Below, in pieces: positions 1 through 9,074 of a DNA stretch of 64,000 nt. Both the position numbers and the translations under genes were made by a program. Origin of the DNA: Gemmatimonadaceae bacterium (GTDB lineage Bacteria; Gemmatimonadota; Gemmatimonadetes; Gemmatimonadales; Gemmatimonadaceae). Below the pieces are notes generated by a model. That model searched no databases. It worked only from the letters and a program-made list of their open reading frames with translations, and was not told the DNA's origin. The first letter of the stretch is position 1. Each line of letters begins with the position of its first letter. The stretch is taken from positions 62,001 through 126,000 of the forward strand of contig JABFXC010000008.1 of the NCBI GenBank assembly GCA_013361935.1, given 5' to 3'.

Positions 1-1
1 G

Positions 2-613
2 ACCAAGAACCTCACCACCGGCGAGGGTGGGATGCTCACCGGCGGCGTCGACTTCCTCGACCGTGCGCGCGTCGTCAGCCTGCACGGGATGAGTCGCGAC
101 GCCTGGCGCCGTTATGACAAGGGCGGCAGCTGGCGGTACGACGTGCTGCTCCCCGGATTCAAGTACAACATGAGCGACATCCAGGCGGCGATGGGACTCT
201 GCCAGCTCGCGAAGCTCGACGGTTTCCAGCGCCGCCGGCGCGAGATCGTCCGCATGTACAACGCGGCCTTCGGCGAGTCGGGGTCGCTCGAGCTCCCCGC
301 GGAGCGCCGCGAGATCGAGCATGCCTGGCACCTGTACGTGCTGCGGCTCCGCCTCGAGACGCTCTCGATCGGCCGCGATCGGTTCATCGACGAGCTGACG
401 AACCGCAACATCGGGACGTCGGTGCACTTCATCCCCGTCCACATGCATCCGTACTACCGCGACAAGTACGGCCACGCGCCGGACGACTTCCCCATCACGC
501 TCGATGCGTTCCAGCGGATGCTCAGCCTTCCGCTCAATCCGCGGATGACCGACGAGGACGTGGCCGACGTGATCGAGGCGGTGCTCGAGGTGGTGCGAAC
601 CCATCCGAGATGA
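2..613 (+). CDS. DegT/DnrJ/EryC1 family aminotransferase, 5'-truncated by window edge
   Basis: PLP-dependent sugar aminotransferase of the DegT/DnrJ/EryC1 family, expected to convert a keto nucleotide-sugar to an amino sugar in the cytoplasm. The window opens inside the gene: the open frame runs from base 2 without a start and begins with TKNLTTGEGG, the block that carries the PLP-binding lysine of this family. The segment YNMSDIQAAMG and the C-terminal HFIPVHMHPYY block are also typical. About 203 residues are visible, so roughly the N-terminal half is missing to the left. Its TGA overlaps the ATG of the downstream sugar transferase (ATGA at 610-613), so the two are probably translationally coupled. 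An internal ATG at 32 is not the real start. The exact sugar cannot be told from the sequence. Confidence 0.9.
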   Translation, partial: TKNLTTGEGGMLTGGVDFLDRARVVSLHGMSRDAWRRYDKGGSWRYDVLLPGFKYNMSDIQAAMGLCQLAKLDGFQRRRREIVRMYNAAFGESGSLELPAERREIEHAWHLYVLRLRLETLSIGRDRFIDELTNRNIGTSVHFIPVHMHPYYRDKYGHAPDDFPITLDAFQRMLSLPLNPRMTDEDVADVIEAVLEVVRTHPR

Positions 614-1227
614 AGCTGTCGAAGCGGCTGTTCGACATCGCGGGAAGCGGCGCCGGCCTGCTCGTGCTCTGGCCGGCGCTCGTCGTCATGGCGGTGATCG
701 TGAAGCTCGACGGGGGACCCGCGTTCTTTCGACAGACGCGCATCGGTCGCCGCGGACGTCCCTTCCGGATCCTGAAGTTCCGGACGATGGTCGTGGACGC
801 CGAGCGGCTCGGCCCGCAGATCACCGCGAATGGCGATCGGCGTGTCACGTCCGCCGGCCGCTGGCTGCGCCGGACGAAGCTCGACGAGCTCCCGCAGCTC
901 GTCAACGTGCTCGTCGGTGAGATGAGTCTCGTCGGTCCGAGACCGGAGGTGCCGCGCTACGTCGAGCGCTACACGCCACAGCAGCGACGCGTGCTCGACA
1001 TCACGCCGGGACTTACCGATCCCGCGTCGCTCCGCTATCTCGACGAAGGCGCCCGGCTCGCCGCCGCGCCGGATCCGGAACAGCTCTACGTCGGCGAGTT
1101 GATGCCCGACAAGATCCGGCTCAACCTCGAGTACGCCGAGTCGGCGACGATGGCGAGCGACTTCGCGGTCATCCTGCGCACCATCGGTCTCATCTCCCGC
1201 CAGAGCGCCATTCCGTCCGGCGCCTGA
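610..1227 (+). CDS. Monotopic phosphoglycosyl transferase (bacterial sugar transferase)
   Basis: Membrane enzyme that moves a sugar-1-phosphate from a nucleotide sugar to undecaprenyl phosphate, the first step of a polysaccharide or glycan repeat unit. The 205-residue length matches the small PglC-like form with one N-terminal re-entrant hydrophobic segment (about residues 11-30, GLLVLWPALVVMAVIV). The family blocks FFRQTRIGRRGRPF, KFRTM, the catalytic Asp-Glu pair in KLDELPQL, and SLVGPRPE are all present. The ATG overlaps the stop of the aminotransferase gene upstream, which suggests that the amino sugar made there is the sugar transferred here (inference). The gene ends 12 bp before the convergent transglutaminase-like gene. 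Confidence 0.93.
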   Translation: MKLSKRLFDIAGSGAGLLVLWPALVVMAVIVKLDGGPAFFRQTRIGRRGRPFRILKFRTMVVDAERLGPQITANGDRRVTSAGRWLRRTKLDELPQLVNVLVGEMSLVGPRPEVPRYVERYTPQQRRVLDITPGLTDPASLRYLDEGARLAAAPDPEQLYVGELMPDKIRLNLEYAESATMASDFAVILRTIGLISRQSAIPSGA

Positions 1228-1239
1228 CGGGAGGCCTCG

Positions 1240-2703
1240 TCAGCGCGGCGCGGCGCGTCCCTCGTCGAGCGTGACGCGCAGCGCCGGGTCCTTCACCGTC
1301 GACACGACGACGAAGTTCCGTGTCGGGTCGGGCGCGAACCTCGGCAGCGCGAACTGCGATACGACCCGCACCCGCAGGTGCGTCGCTCGCTGCGCCGCGG
1401 CGTTGTCTTCGAGGCGGAGCTCCACGGAATACTGGCTTCCGTCGCCGGGGAGATAACGGGCGAGCCTCGCCGTCCCCGAGCTGTCGACTCCCTCGATCTT
1501 CGCGAAGCCATGCTCCGTTCCGATCGCGACCGGCGGCGTCGACCCCGGATCGCCGACCACCTCCACGTCGACGATCGGATAGGGCATCTCGAGAGTGGCG
1601 ATGCGTCCGTCGGCCCGATCGACGAAGTCCGCCGCGCTCAGCGTTCGAGTGACGCGCAGGAAGCCGACCGCGCCCGCGGGAGGGGAGCCGATGTCGCGCG
1701 TCGTGATCCACGGGTATACCTGCTCGAAGAGATATTCCGCACGCTCTCCCGCACCGAGCCGCAGCTCGCGGGAGCGTGCGGTCGCCCGGGCATCGAACTC
1801 GCGCACGCTGGACACCCGCGCGTCGACGTAGTAGCTGCGGAAGATCGCCTGCGTCTGCGGGGCGAGCTCTCTCGCGAGCACGGCCGCCTGCTTGAGGATC
1901 ACGTCGTGCTGCAGCGAGGACATTCCGGTCGTGTCGACGAACGCGATGCCGAGCAGGGGATCGAGCAACCCCTTTTTTCCTCCGAAATCCGCTTCGACCA
2001 CCGTGTGCGAATTGGGGTGCAGGTGCACGAGCGAGCTCGGGATCCCCTTGCGGCGCAGCAGGTCGGCGAGCGCGAAGGAGAGGTTGTCGCACTGGCCGTA
2101 GCCATAGACCTTCACCAGCTCGTCGTATGGAATGTCGAACTGGTTGCCTAACGGTGCGCTGCCGTTCACCTTCTCGGAGAGAAGGCGGTCGAAAAGTCGC
2201 AACGCCTCGCGGGCGCGACTCTCGGTGTCGTCGGGACCTGGCCCGTCCGGCACCGAGTCGACCCGATGGATCGCGAGTCGGAACCCCGGGCTCCCGGTGG
2301 TCGACGCGTTCTCCACGACGACTCGCCGCACGTCGCGCAGGAGTGCGGTCGGATATTGCCGGTTCGCTTCGAGCTGCCGTGTCGCCGGCCCGGCTGCGCT
2401 CGTGTCCTCGGGCTGATACGCGAGGCTGAAGATCGCCTCACGGGTCATCCGACGGCCGAGATCGCGCACCTGCACGTCCGATACGGGACGCCGGCTGTCG
2501 GTCGCGATCCCGAACACCGGCGTGCCCGCCAGGTGATGTCGCTCGCTGTTCGCGGCGAACAGGCCGCTGTAGGCGAACTTGAGCTGCTTGTAGTCGAGTG
2601 CGAGGCTCGGCCGGGCGCCGCCGTTCCAGACCACGGCGGTCGTCGCCGCGGTGAGGGCGGCGATCGCCGCGACCGCGCCCACGATGTAACGTGTGCCGCG
2701 CAT
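1240..2703 (-). CDS. Secreted transglutaminase-like superfamily protein
   Basis: A 487-residue protein with an N-terminal hydrophobic signal or anchor (about residues 6-24, YIVGAVAAIAALTAATTAV), so it acts outside the cytoplasm. The middle carries a transglutaminase-like Cys-His-Asp core: the Cys lies in YGYGQCDNLSFALADLL, the His in HPNSHTVVE and an Asp in LLDPLLG. The C-terminal ~180 residues look like a beta-rich domain that I do not recognise. Start: the ATG at 2703 has GGAGG 7 bases upstream. It is the last gene of the leftward operon of export protein, autokinase and epimerase, so a role in exopolysaccharide maturation or cell-surface processing is likely but unproven. It contains one copy of the CGTTAGGC octamer. 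Confidence 0.75.
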   Translation of the reverse strand: MRGTRYIVGAVAAIAALTAATTAVVWNGGARPSLALDYKQLKFAYSGLFAANSERHHLAGTPVFGIATDSRRPVSDVQVRDLGRRMTREAIFSLAYQPEDTSAAGPATRQLEANRQYPTALLRDVRRVVVENASTTGSPGFRLAIHRVDSVPDGPGPDDTESRAREALRLFDRLLSEKVNGSAPLGNQFDIPYDELVKVYGYGQCDNLSFALADLLRRKGIPSSLVHLHPNSHTVVEADFGGKKGLLDPLLGIAFVDTTGMSSLQHDVILKQAAVLARELAPQTQAIFRSYYVDARVSSVREFDARATARSRELRLGAGERAEYLFEQVYPWITTRDIGSPPAGAVGFLRVTRTLSAADFVDRADGRIATLEMPYPIVDVEVVGDPGSTPPVAIGTEHGFAKIEGVDSSGTARLARYLPGDGSQYSVELRLEDNAAAQRATHLRVRVVSQFALPRFAPDPTRNFVVVSTVKDPALRVTLDEGRAAPR

Positions 2704-2726
2704 GGCGCGCCTCCTCGAGACGCGAT

Positions 2727-3794
2727 TCAGATTCCGCTCGGCGTCACAGGCCGGCGCGGCTCCTCGTACCTGAAGATCGGGGCCGCCGAGCGTGGGGCCG
2801 AGATCCCCTCGCCGAACCAGGTCTCGCTCGCCCACACGGCGAACCTTCTCAGGCCGTCGCGCAGCGGGGTGTTCGGACGGAAGCCGAGCAGCCGCATCGC
2901 CTTGTCGGTGTTCGCCCACGTCTGCGGCACGTCACCCGGCTGCTCCGCATGCCGCTCGACGATCGCCTCCACACCGAGCACCTCCTCGAGCGCCGCGACC
3001 AGCTCGTGCAGGCTGACCGTGTTGTTGTTCCCGAGGTTGATGACCTCGTACTGGCTCGCGGTGTAGTCCATCGCCGCGCGCACTCCCTTCACGACGTCGC
3101 CAACGTAGGTATAGTCGCGGCGCATGCTCCCGTCGCCGAACATCGGGATCGGCCGCCGCGCCATCATGAGCCGCGCGAACTTGTGGATCGCGAGGTCGGG
3201 GCGCTGCCGGGGGCCGTAGGCGGTGAAGAAGCGCAGCGCGGTGAAGCGGATTCCGAACAGCTGGCTGTACACGTGTCCGAGCAGCTCGCCGCTCACCTTC
3301 GTGCTCGCGTACGGGCTGATCGGCATCAGCCCGTGGTCTTCCTCGGACCAGGGCACGTTCGGATTGACGCCGTACACGCTGCTCGAGCTGGCGAAGACGA
3401 AGTGCCCGATCGCCCGGCGCCGGCAGAACTCGAGCAGGTTCTGCGTCCCACGGACGTTCACGTCCTGATAGACCAGCGGATCGGCGATCGAGGGACGCAC
3501 GCCCGCCTTCGCCGCGAGGTGGACGACGACGTCGTATTCGTCGTCGAGCTGTCCTTCGAGCCCGGTCTCGTCACGGAGGTCGACGGGCGTCAACGTGTAC
3601 GCCGGATGCTTCACGTGCGCGGCGATGTTCTCCCACTTCACCGATGGATGGTAGAAGGGATCGAAATTGTCGACGGCCGTCACTCGCCATCCTTCGGCGA
3701 GGAGCAGATCGACGAGGTGACTGCCGATGAAGCCCGCGCCGCCGGTGACGAGGGCGTGCCTCGGCGCCGGGGCGTCAGCCGCGTGCGTACGCAT
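2727..3794 (-). CDS. NAD-dependent epimerase, UDP-glucuronate 4-epimerase type
   Basis: Extended short-chain dehydrogenase/reductase that interconverts nucleotide sugars; overall blocks fit UDP-glucuronate 4-epimerases. The Rossmann motif TGGAGFIGS is at residues 17-25, the Ser of the catalytic triad in FASSSSVYG (about 134-142) and the YxxxK pair is Y162/K166 in PYASTK. The substrate-binding segments LRFFTAYGPRQRPD and YTYVGDVV are present. The 355-residue length is normal. Start: the ATG at 3794 has GGAGG 8 bases upstream, although it lies 20 bp inside the end of the autokinase gene. Thus the ribosome-binding site is formed by codons of the autokinase C-terminal tail. Likely supplies galacturonate-type sugars to the exopolysaccharide. 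Confidence 0.9.
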   Translation of the reverse strand: MRTHAADAPAPRHALVTGGAGFIGSHLVDLLLAEGWRVTAVDNFDPFYHPSVKWENIAAHVKHPAYTLTPVDLRDETGLEGQLDDEYDVVVHLAAKAGVRPSIADPLVYQDVNVRGTQNLLEFCRRRAIGHFVFASSSSVYGVNPNVPWSEEDHGLMPISPYASTKVSGELLGHVYSQLFGIRFTALRFFTAYGPRQRPDLAIHKFARLMMARRPIPMFGDGSMRRDYTYVGDVVKGVRAAMDYTASQYEVINLGNNNTVSLHELVAALEEVLGVEAIVERHAEQPGDVPQTWANTDKAMRLLGFRPNTPLRDGLRRFAVWASETWFGEGISAPRSAAPIFRYEEPRRPVTPSGI

Positions 3795-6174
3795 AGTAGT
3801 AGCCTCCATCCTTCGGGACCTGTCCATCCGGGTCGTTCAGGACGACGCCGGCCAGGCGAGCGCCGACCGTGGACAGCTCGCGGATCGCCTCGCCCAGCTC
3901 CGCACGCTTGCTGCGTCCCGCGCGCACCACGAGCACCACGGCGTCCGCGCCGGCACTGAGGATCGCCGAGTCGGGAAGGGCGAGCACCGGCGGGCAGTCG
4001 AGGATGATCACGTCGAACTCGCGCGCCAGCTCGTTGAGCAGCACGGTCATCTTCGCGCTCCCGATCGTGTCCTCGGGCGTGACGGGTGCCGTGCCGGCCG
4101 GCATCGCGTACAATCCGCTCACCTGCGTCGGGTACAGTGCATCGTGCGGATCGACGTTCTCGAGAATCACCTCGCAGAGACCCGGTCCCTGCGGGAGATC
4201 GAACACCGTCGCCATGCGCGACTTGTAGAGATCGCAGTCGACGAGCAGGACGCGCATCCGCTGCACGGCGAGTGTGATCGCCAGGTTGGCGGCGACCGAG
4301 GTCTTCCCCTCCCCTTCGCCGGGACTCGTGATCACCACCTGTCGTGGCCGGGCGCCGTTGCGCGTGTGGAACACGCCTGTGCGCAGGTGGCGGAACGCTT
4401 CCGCGGTGGGCGAGCGCCACTGCGACGCCGTGGCCAGCGCCACCGACTGGCGCTGCAGCTGGTCGGCCTGCTTCGGGCTCGTCGCGATGCGCGCGAAGAC
4501 TTTCTTCGCTTTCGCCGGCTTCATCGCGTCCGTACGGGGGATCGTCGCGAGCACCGGCAGATGAGTCGCGGACTCGATCTCCCCTCGCGCCTTCACCGTT
4601 CTGTTCAGGCTCTCGATGAGGATGACCAGCAGGGCGCCGGCGATGAAGCCGAAGATCAGCGCGATCGCGATGATGCGCGGACCAGTGGTCGGGAGGGGAC
4701 GAGCACCAGTGGCGAGATCGACGATCTCGACTTCGCCCACTTCCGCGGCTTCGGCGATCCGCGCCTGCTGATATTCGTTGCGGAGCAGCGTCGCCTGGTC
4801 CCGCAGCGCCTGCGCGTTCTGCGCGAGGTGCGTCTCCTCCGCTTCCGCCGCGGGGTAGGACTGCATCGCTCCGACCTTGCGCGCTCGCAGCTCGTCGAGC
4901 GACGCGATGCGCGCATCGAGGAGCGCGACCTGCGCGCTCGCGGCGCGCATCACTTCCTGCTCGCGCTGCGCGATCAGGGTATCCAGCCGCAGGACCTCGG
5001 GGTTCGTCTCGGTGCGGCCGGTCGGACCGCTCGTCAATTCGGCCCGCTGTGTCTCGTAGGTCACCAGCTGACCGTTCAGCTGGGAGACCACCGGGTTCAG
5101 GGCGAAGCTCTGCATCGAGGCGAGCATGCGGAACGCGTCGCGCCTCGTCGTCGCATCGTCCGAACCCATCTTCCGCACGACCGCGGAGACGAGCTGCCGT
5201 TCGGCCACGAGGTCCTGCCGCTTCATCTCGACGTCGAGCAGTCCGTTCTGCTGCACGGTGAACCGGTCGCGCGCGCTGTACGATTCCTGCCGGCCGCGGA
5301 AAGTGCTGAGGGCGCGCTCCGCATCGGCGAGCTGCGCGTCGTTCCGTGCGAGCTGCTCTTCGACGAACTGCCGGCGGCGGCGGGACTGCTGCTGCGCCAG
5401 CCGTGCGTTCGCCGACTGGTAGGCGGTCACGGTGCGGTTCACGATCCGGCGCGCGAGCACGGGATCGTCCGAAGTGTACGAGACGGTGATGATGTTCGTC
5501 TGCTTGCGCGGCGATGCGTCGAGCGCGGCGCGCAGCAGGTCCGCGGCCACGTCGCGGGGCAGCACGAGGATCTCCCCCGCCGCGAGAGGGAGATGCGGGC
5601 GGGCGATCGTCGCGCGCGCGTCTCCGATCGGGATCGGGGTTCCGTACGGGACGGGGGCGCCCGCGGTACCGAGAATCGTCCCCTGCTCCGTGAACGTCAC
5701 CGGAACGCGGATCGGCCGCGCGCTGTCCGGGACCATCACGTCACTGAGCAGACGCGCCGCGAATCCGATCGTCTGGACCCGCGTGCCGAGCGGCTCGCTG
5801 TCGACCACCTCCGCCGCGACCGCGCGGCTGGTGATCACCTCGGCTTCGGAGAGTGCCGTGCGATCGTAGTACGTCGCGCCGTGGACGTCGTCGTTCACGA
5901 GTCCTCCCGTCAGTTCTCCGCGCGCGTCGACGAGCTGGATCACGGCTGTCGCGCGATAGACGACGGGCTCCTGGCGCGCCTCGTTCCACGCCAGCGCACC
6001 CGCGCCGATCGTGACGAGCACGACCAGCCACCAGCGGCGGCGCATCATCCCCAGCAGACGACCGACGTCCACCGGCGCGCCCTCGCTCCGCGCGGGCGGC
6101 GGCGTGTACGTCCATTGCTTCGGCGGCTCGAGCGTCGTCAGGCCGGTCGTGCGCGGCGGAAGAAGTTGAGTCAT
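3775..6174 (-). CDS. Polysaccharide chain-length regulator / BY-kinase (Wzc-like)
   Basis: Inner-membrane co-polymerase and tyrosine autokinase that controls chain length and export of exopolysaccharide. The N-terminal Wzz domain starts with a transmembrane helix after VGRLLGMMRRRWW (about residues 42-66). A long periplasmic coiled-coil region follows (about 200-450), with a second helix near 490-510. The cytoplasmic kinase domain has a Walker A motif, GEGEGKTS with Lys about residue 624, then LLVDCDL and DVIILDCPP. The protein ends in a Tyr cluster, GGYYYAYARG, the expected autophosphorylation tail. The 799-residue length is normal. It follows the export-protein gene by 12 bp and overlaps the epimerase start by 20 bp. 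Confidence 0.95.
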   Translation of the reverse strand: MTQLLPPRTTGLTTLEPPKQWTYTPPPARSEGAPVDVGRLLGMMRRRWWLVVLVTIGAGALAWNEARQEPVVYRATAVIQLVDARGELTGGLVNDDVHGATYYDRTALSEAEVITSRAVAAEVVDSEPLGTRVQTIGFAARLLSDVMVPDSARPIRVPVTFTEQGTILGTAGAPVPYGTPIPIGDARATIARPHLPLAAGEILVLPRDVAADLLRAALDASPRKQTNIITVSYTSDDPVLARRIVNRTVTAYQSANARLAQQQSRRRRQFVEEQLARNDAQLADAERALSTFRGRQESYSARDRFTVQQNGLLDVEMKRQDLVAERQLVSAVVRKMGSDDATTRRDAFRMLASMQSFALNPVVSQLNGQLVTYETQRAELTSGPTGRTETNPEVLRLDTLIAQREQEVMRAASAQVALLDARIASLDELRARKVGAMQSYPAAEAEETHLAQNAQALRDQATLLRNEYQQARIAEAAEVGEVEIVDLATGARPLPTTGPRIIAIALIFGFIAGALLVILIESLNRTVKARGEIESATHLPVLATIPRTDAMKPAKAKKVFARIATSPKQADQLQRQSVALATASQWRSPTAEAFRHLRTGVFHTRNGARPRQVVITSPGEGEGKTSVAANLAITLAVQRMRVLLVDCDLYKSRMATVFDLPQGPGLCEVILENVDPHDALYPTQVSGLYAMPAGTAPVTPEDTIGSAKMTVLLNELAREFDVIILDCPPVLALPDSAILSAGADAVVLVVRAGRSKRAELGEAIRELSTVGARLAGVVLNDPDGQVPKDGGYYYAYARG

Positions 6175-6186
6175 GTCGATACCGGC

Positions 6187-6810
6187 CTAGCGCCGCGCGA
6201 GGTTGATGAACGCGGCGATCGACGCGGCGATGCTCGCGACGGGGCCGATGTAATCACGCAGCACGTTGTGTTTGCGTCCGAGCAGGATCTGGTCTCCCGA
6301 TCGGATGAGCATCCCGCCGCCGCGGGCTCCCGTCGCGCTCGCGTCCACGACTTCACGCCGGTCCCCCCGCACGATCGTCACCCGATCCATCAACCCCATG
6401 TCGGTCGGCCCGCCGGCACGCGCGATCGCTTCCGCGACCGTGGTCTCGGGGGCAAGCGTGTAGACGTTGGGAGCGCGGATCTCGCCGCCGAGCATCACGC
6501 GCACCAGTGGCTCGACTTCGACCTTCGGCTCGCGCTGCAGCGTCTTCAGGAAGGTCTCGATCTGACCCGTGAGCTGCGGGAGCGGAACCCCGGCGACGTT
6601 CACCTGCTTGTAGATCGGATGCTTGAGCGCCCCATCGGGCCCGACGGTGAACTCGCCGCTCAGCGTCGGACTGTCCCAGACGCTGATCCGAACGACGTCG
6701 CCCGGCTTCAGGCTGGATTCGCTCGAGCCGTTCTGTGCGGTCGCGGCCCGCGCGCCGACGGCAAGGGCGAGGCAGGCGATCCACGAAACGAGCGAAGACG
6801 TTCTGCGCAT
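6187..6810 (-). CDS. Polysaccharide export protein (Wza-like, SLBB domain)
   Basis: Periplasmic or outer-membrane secretin-like protein that forms the export channel with the autokinase next to it. A signal peptide is seen at residues 1-25 (CLALAVGARAATA then QNG), without a lipobox Cys. The polysaccharide-export domain begins with LKPGDVVRISVWDSP, and an SLBB domain follows, with MLGGEIRAPNVYTL. The C-terminus ends with a hydrophobic stretch, GPVASIAASIAAFINL, that could insert in the outer membrane. At 207 residues it is a short family member. It is the first gene of the leftward exopolysaccharide operon. Confidence 0.92.
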   Translation of the reverse strand: MRRTSSLVSWIACLALAVGARAATAQNGSSESSLKPGDVVRISVWDSPTLSGEFTVGPDGALKHPIYKQVNVAGVPLPQLTGQIETFLKTLQREPKVEVEPLVRVMLGGEIRAPNVYTLAPETTVAEAIARAGGPTDMGLMDRVTIVRGDRREVVDASATGARGGGMLIRSGDQILLGRKHNVLRDYIGPVASIAASIAAFINLARR

Positions 6811-7071
6811 GCTGGCGGGGGGTCCAGTTCACGAGGCGTTGGTGGTCGCGCCGCGAATGCGGAGCGGCGCTCGCTCGACCTGGCACATCACGTCGAGCGA
6901 GGGCGGTCAATGCATCGCCCATGCTCACCCGACACGCTGTCGGTCGCGAGCTAAGTGCCGGGTGGATGGGGGCTTACCCGCTGTGCCGGAGCCCTTCGTC
7001 GAGCTGTCGCGCTGTGGCTGTGGCGGGTGTGTGACAGATATCGCGGTCGGTGCCACACCCCTTTTTCGCGC
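6811..7071 (-). promoter_or_regulatory. Gap between the lasso operon and the exopolysaccharide operon
   Basis: No gene is seen. The stretch must contain the promoter of the leftward export-protein operon, whose first ATG is at 6810, and the 3' end of the lasso operon transcript. I could not find a convincing -35/-10 pair on the minus strand. An imperfect inverted repeat (GGGTGTG at 7025-7031 and CACACCC at 7053-7059) lies just after the last lasso gene and could end or process that transcript. Its T-run lies on the plus-strand side, which is the wrong side for a leftward terminator. Confidence 0.3.
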
Positions 7072-8268
7072 TCAGCGCGACGGGGCCGCGCTCACGAGGA
7101 TGGACCGCCAGTAATCCATCCATCCACCCTCGCTCGGCAGCGCGGAGCTCTCCGCCAGTCGCGCCTTGCGAGCCCGATCCTCGGGGAGAACCTCGAGCAA
7201 TGTCCATGGCCGAACCGCGCCGTGCCCGCTGAGTCGTGGCTGGATGGCGGCCGACCACATCAGCCGGCGAAGTCTGATCGAGGGACACGAGACCTGCGTC
7301 GGGAGAGCGATCAGCGCGAGATGTCGCTCGAGAACCGCGAGCGCCGGCTCCGGCAGGCGGGGACGAAGCCGCGCGAGCACGTCGGCTGGGACTGCGACTC
7401 CGCAGAGTGACGACGCCAGCCGCAGCGTCCAGTAGCAACAGCTGCCGGCGCGCGCGGTCTGCGCGAGCTGGACGAGCGCCTCCCAGTCCAGGTCCGCACG
7501 CTGCACCAGCGCGTCGACGTCGCGCACGGAGCGCCACAACCCCTGCCGGAAAAGATGCGACCAGGCGAGATGGATCGCCGTGTGCACGAGCAGGTAATGC
7601 GGCGCGGGCACGTGCGACGACGCGAAACGCTGGGCGACCCGCGACTTCCGGAGAGACGCCGAGTCGAGCATCGCTCGCCCGGAAAGCTCGAACGGCCCCC
7701 CGGGCGGGAGGAGCGCGGTGTGCAGCTCCAGGCTCACCTCCATCCCGCGTGCGTCCATCAGCGCGGGCAGATGATGGAGGTGCGCAAAGTCTCCGTCCCG
7801 CGGCTTCCCGGACTGCCATGCCCACCCGGCCTCGAGCAGGACGCCTAACGCTTCCCGTGCGTCGTCCGGTGCGACCAGCAGGTCGACGTCGATCATCGGC
7901 CGCTGCACGAACGAGCCGTACACCCCCGCGGCGAGCGCGGCACCCTTCAGCAGCGTGAAGCCGATCCCCGCACTCTCGAGCGCCGCGGTCGATTCGGCGA
8001 CCCGCTGCGCGAGGTACTCCATCTTGAACTGGACGATGCGCGCCAGCCGCTGCAGGGGCGCGGCTTCCGGGCTCCGCGCGCGCTCCGGCGCGACGCGCCG
8101 GATCCGCTCCCAGAGCACGGGTGCCGCCTTCTCGCGGTCGGCGAGCATGGTGAGCTGCCCCCAGTCGACGCCGCCCGCCAGCAGGCGACGGATGCCCTCG
8201 TCAGCCGTGGCACCGCTCGCGCAGCGGAAGAGCAAGCTCGCCTCGGGAGTGAGCCGCGACGTCAGCAT
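7072..8268 (-). CDS. Nucleotidyltransferase family protein of the lasso cluster
   Basis: A 398-residue protein of the uncharacterised NTP_transf_5 type, found in many lasso-peptide clusters beside HprK-like kinases. The block LLKGAALAAG (about residues 106-115) is followed by the nucleotidyltransferase signature GS (118-119) and DVD (127-129) in RPMIDVDLLV. A His-rich segment, FAHLHHLPA, and HTAIHLAWSHLF follow, with an alpha-helical C-terminus. The ATG at 8268 lies 5 bp after the permease stop; in-frame sequence continues upstream but would overlap the permease extensively. A role in modifying the lasso product or its phosphate is inferred from context only. It contains a CGTTAGGC octamer. 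Confidence 0.75.
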   Translation of the reverse strand: MLTSRLTPEASLLFRCASGATADEGIRRLLAGGVDWGQLTMLADREKAAPVLWERIRRVAPERARSPEAAPLQRLARIVQFKMEYLAQRVAESTAALESAGIGFTLLKGAALAAGVYGSFVQRPMIDVDLLVAPDDAREALGVLLEAGWAWQSGKPRDGDFAHLHHLPALMDARGMEVSLELHTALLPPGGPFELSGRAMLDSASLRKSRVAQRFASSHVPAPHYLLVHTAIHLAWSHLFRQGLWRSVRDVDALVQRADLDWEALVQLAQTARAGSCCYWTLRLASSLCGVAVPADVLARLRPRLPEPALAVLERHLALIALPTQVSCPSIRLRRLMWSAAIQPRLSGHGAVRPWTLLEVLPEDRARKARLAESSALPSEGGWMDYWRSILVSAAPSR

Positions 8269-8273
8269 CGCCT

Positions 8274-9074
8274 TCAATAGTTGCTCAACGTCCCGCGGCG
8301 TCTCGCGTAATCGAGCGCCTGGGAGAACGCGAGGAGACCAATCGCGAACAGCACGGCGATGAAGAGCATCAGGAAGCCGAGATCCTTGTATACCGCGCCG
8401 AGCGACTGGCCGTCGAGCATGACTCGACGCAGCGCACGCAACCCGTACGTGAGCGGGAAGAGGGCCGAGAGCCGCTCGAGCCAGGACGGGATCACGTGCG
8501 TGGGGTAGTAGACGCCGCCGAGGAGGCTCGAGAGAACGAGCACGCCTTGCGGGAACGGACCCGGCGTCCGGAACGCGAGCACCGCCGCGGCGGCGATCAG
8601 GCCGAGCGGGATGTGCACCACGAAGATCAGCACCAGGATGCCCAGTCCGAGCGGCGCGTGGTGCCAATCGAGCGCCGCGCCGAGCAGCGCCCCGGCCAGC
8701 AGCAGCACGAGCGCGCGCGCGCCGGTCCACATCACGCTGTATCCCATCAGCCCGGCGAGCAGGGTGCCCACGCTCGTCGGCGATCCGACCACGGCCTCGA
8801 GGGTTCCATTCCCGATCGACGACCCCACGGTGGTCGGAAGCGACGACACGGCGATCGGCAGGAAGGAGAACGTGATCGTCCCGAGCAGGAGGAAGGCGAA
8901 ATACTGATGCCCTTCTCCGCGGATCACGTTGGCCATCACCGGCTGCAGCGCGTGCGACACGAAATAGAGCGGGACGATCCCTGTCAGCACACCAATGAAC
9001 GAGAGCACCGAGCGGACCTTGTAGCTGCTCGCACTGAGCCAGGTCGCGCGCACGATTGCGAAGAAGGTTCTCAT
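8274..9074 (-). CDS. ABC-2 type transporter permease
   Basis: Integral membrane subunit of an ABC exporter, 266 residues with about six hydrophobic segments (for example VLSFIGVLTGIVPLYFVSHA, FAFLLLGTITFSFLPIAV, LGILVLIFVVHIPLGLIAAA and LGFLMLFIAVLFAIGLLAF), as in ABC-2 permeases. The ATG at 9074 overlaps the TGA of the ATPase gene by one base (TGATG), so the two subunits are coupled. In this operon it most likely exports the mature lasso peptides and gives self-immunity, the role of the D protein in such clusters, although here it is split into ATPase and permease rather than the fused form. Confidence 0.88.
   Translation of the reverse strand: MRTFFAIVRATWLSASSYKVRSVLSFIGVLTGIVPLYFVSHALQPVMANVIRGEGHQYFAFLLLGTITFSFLPIAVSSLPTTVGSSIGNGTLEAVVGSPTSVGTLLAGLMGYSVMWTGARALVLLLAGALLGAALDWHHAPLGLGILVLIFVVHIPLGLIAAAAVLAFRTPGPFPQGVLVLSSLLGGVYYPTHVIPSWLERLSALFPLTYGLRALRRVMLDGQSLGAVYKDLGFLMLFIAVLFAIGLLAFSQALDYARRRGTLSNY

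Noticed and set aside
1240-2703. The transglutaminase-like protein as part of the lasso maturation system
   Set aside because: It is secreted, much larger than B2, and sits in the exopolysaccharide operon; the dedicated B2 is at 15663.
3727-6954. A plus-strand open frame of more than 1000 codons
   Set aside because: It lies entirely opposite the autokinase and export-protein genes, is Arg/His/Asp-rich with no domain, and arises from the third-position G/C bias of those genes.
7025-7065. Rho-independent terminator for the lasso operon
   Set aside because: The inverted repeat is imperfect with a long loop and its T-run is on the plus-strand side, opposite to the direction of transcription.
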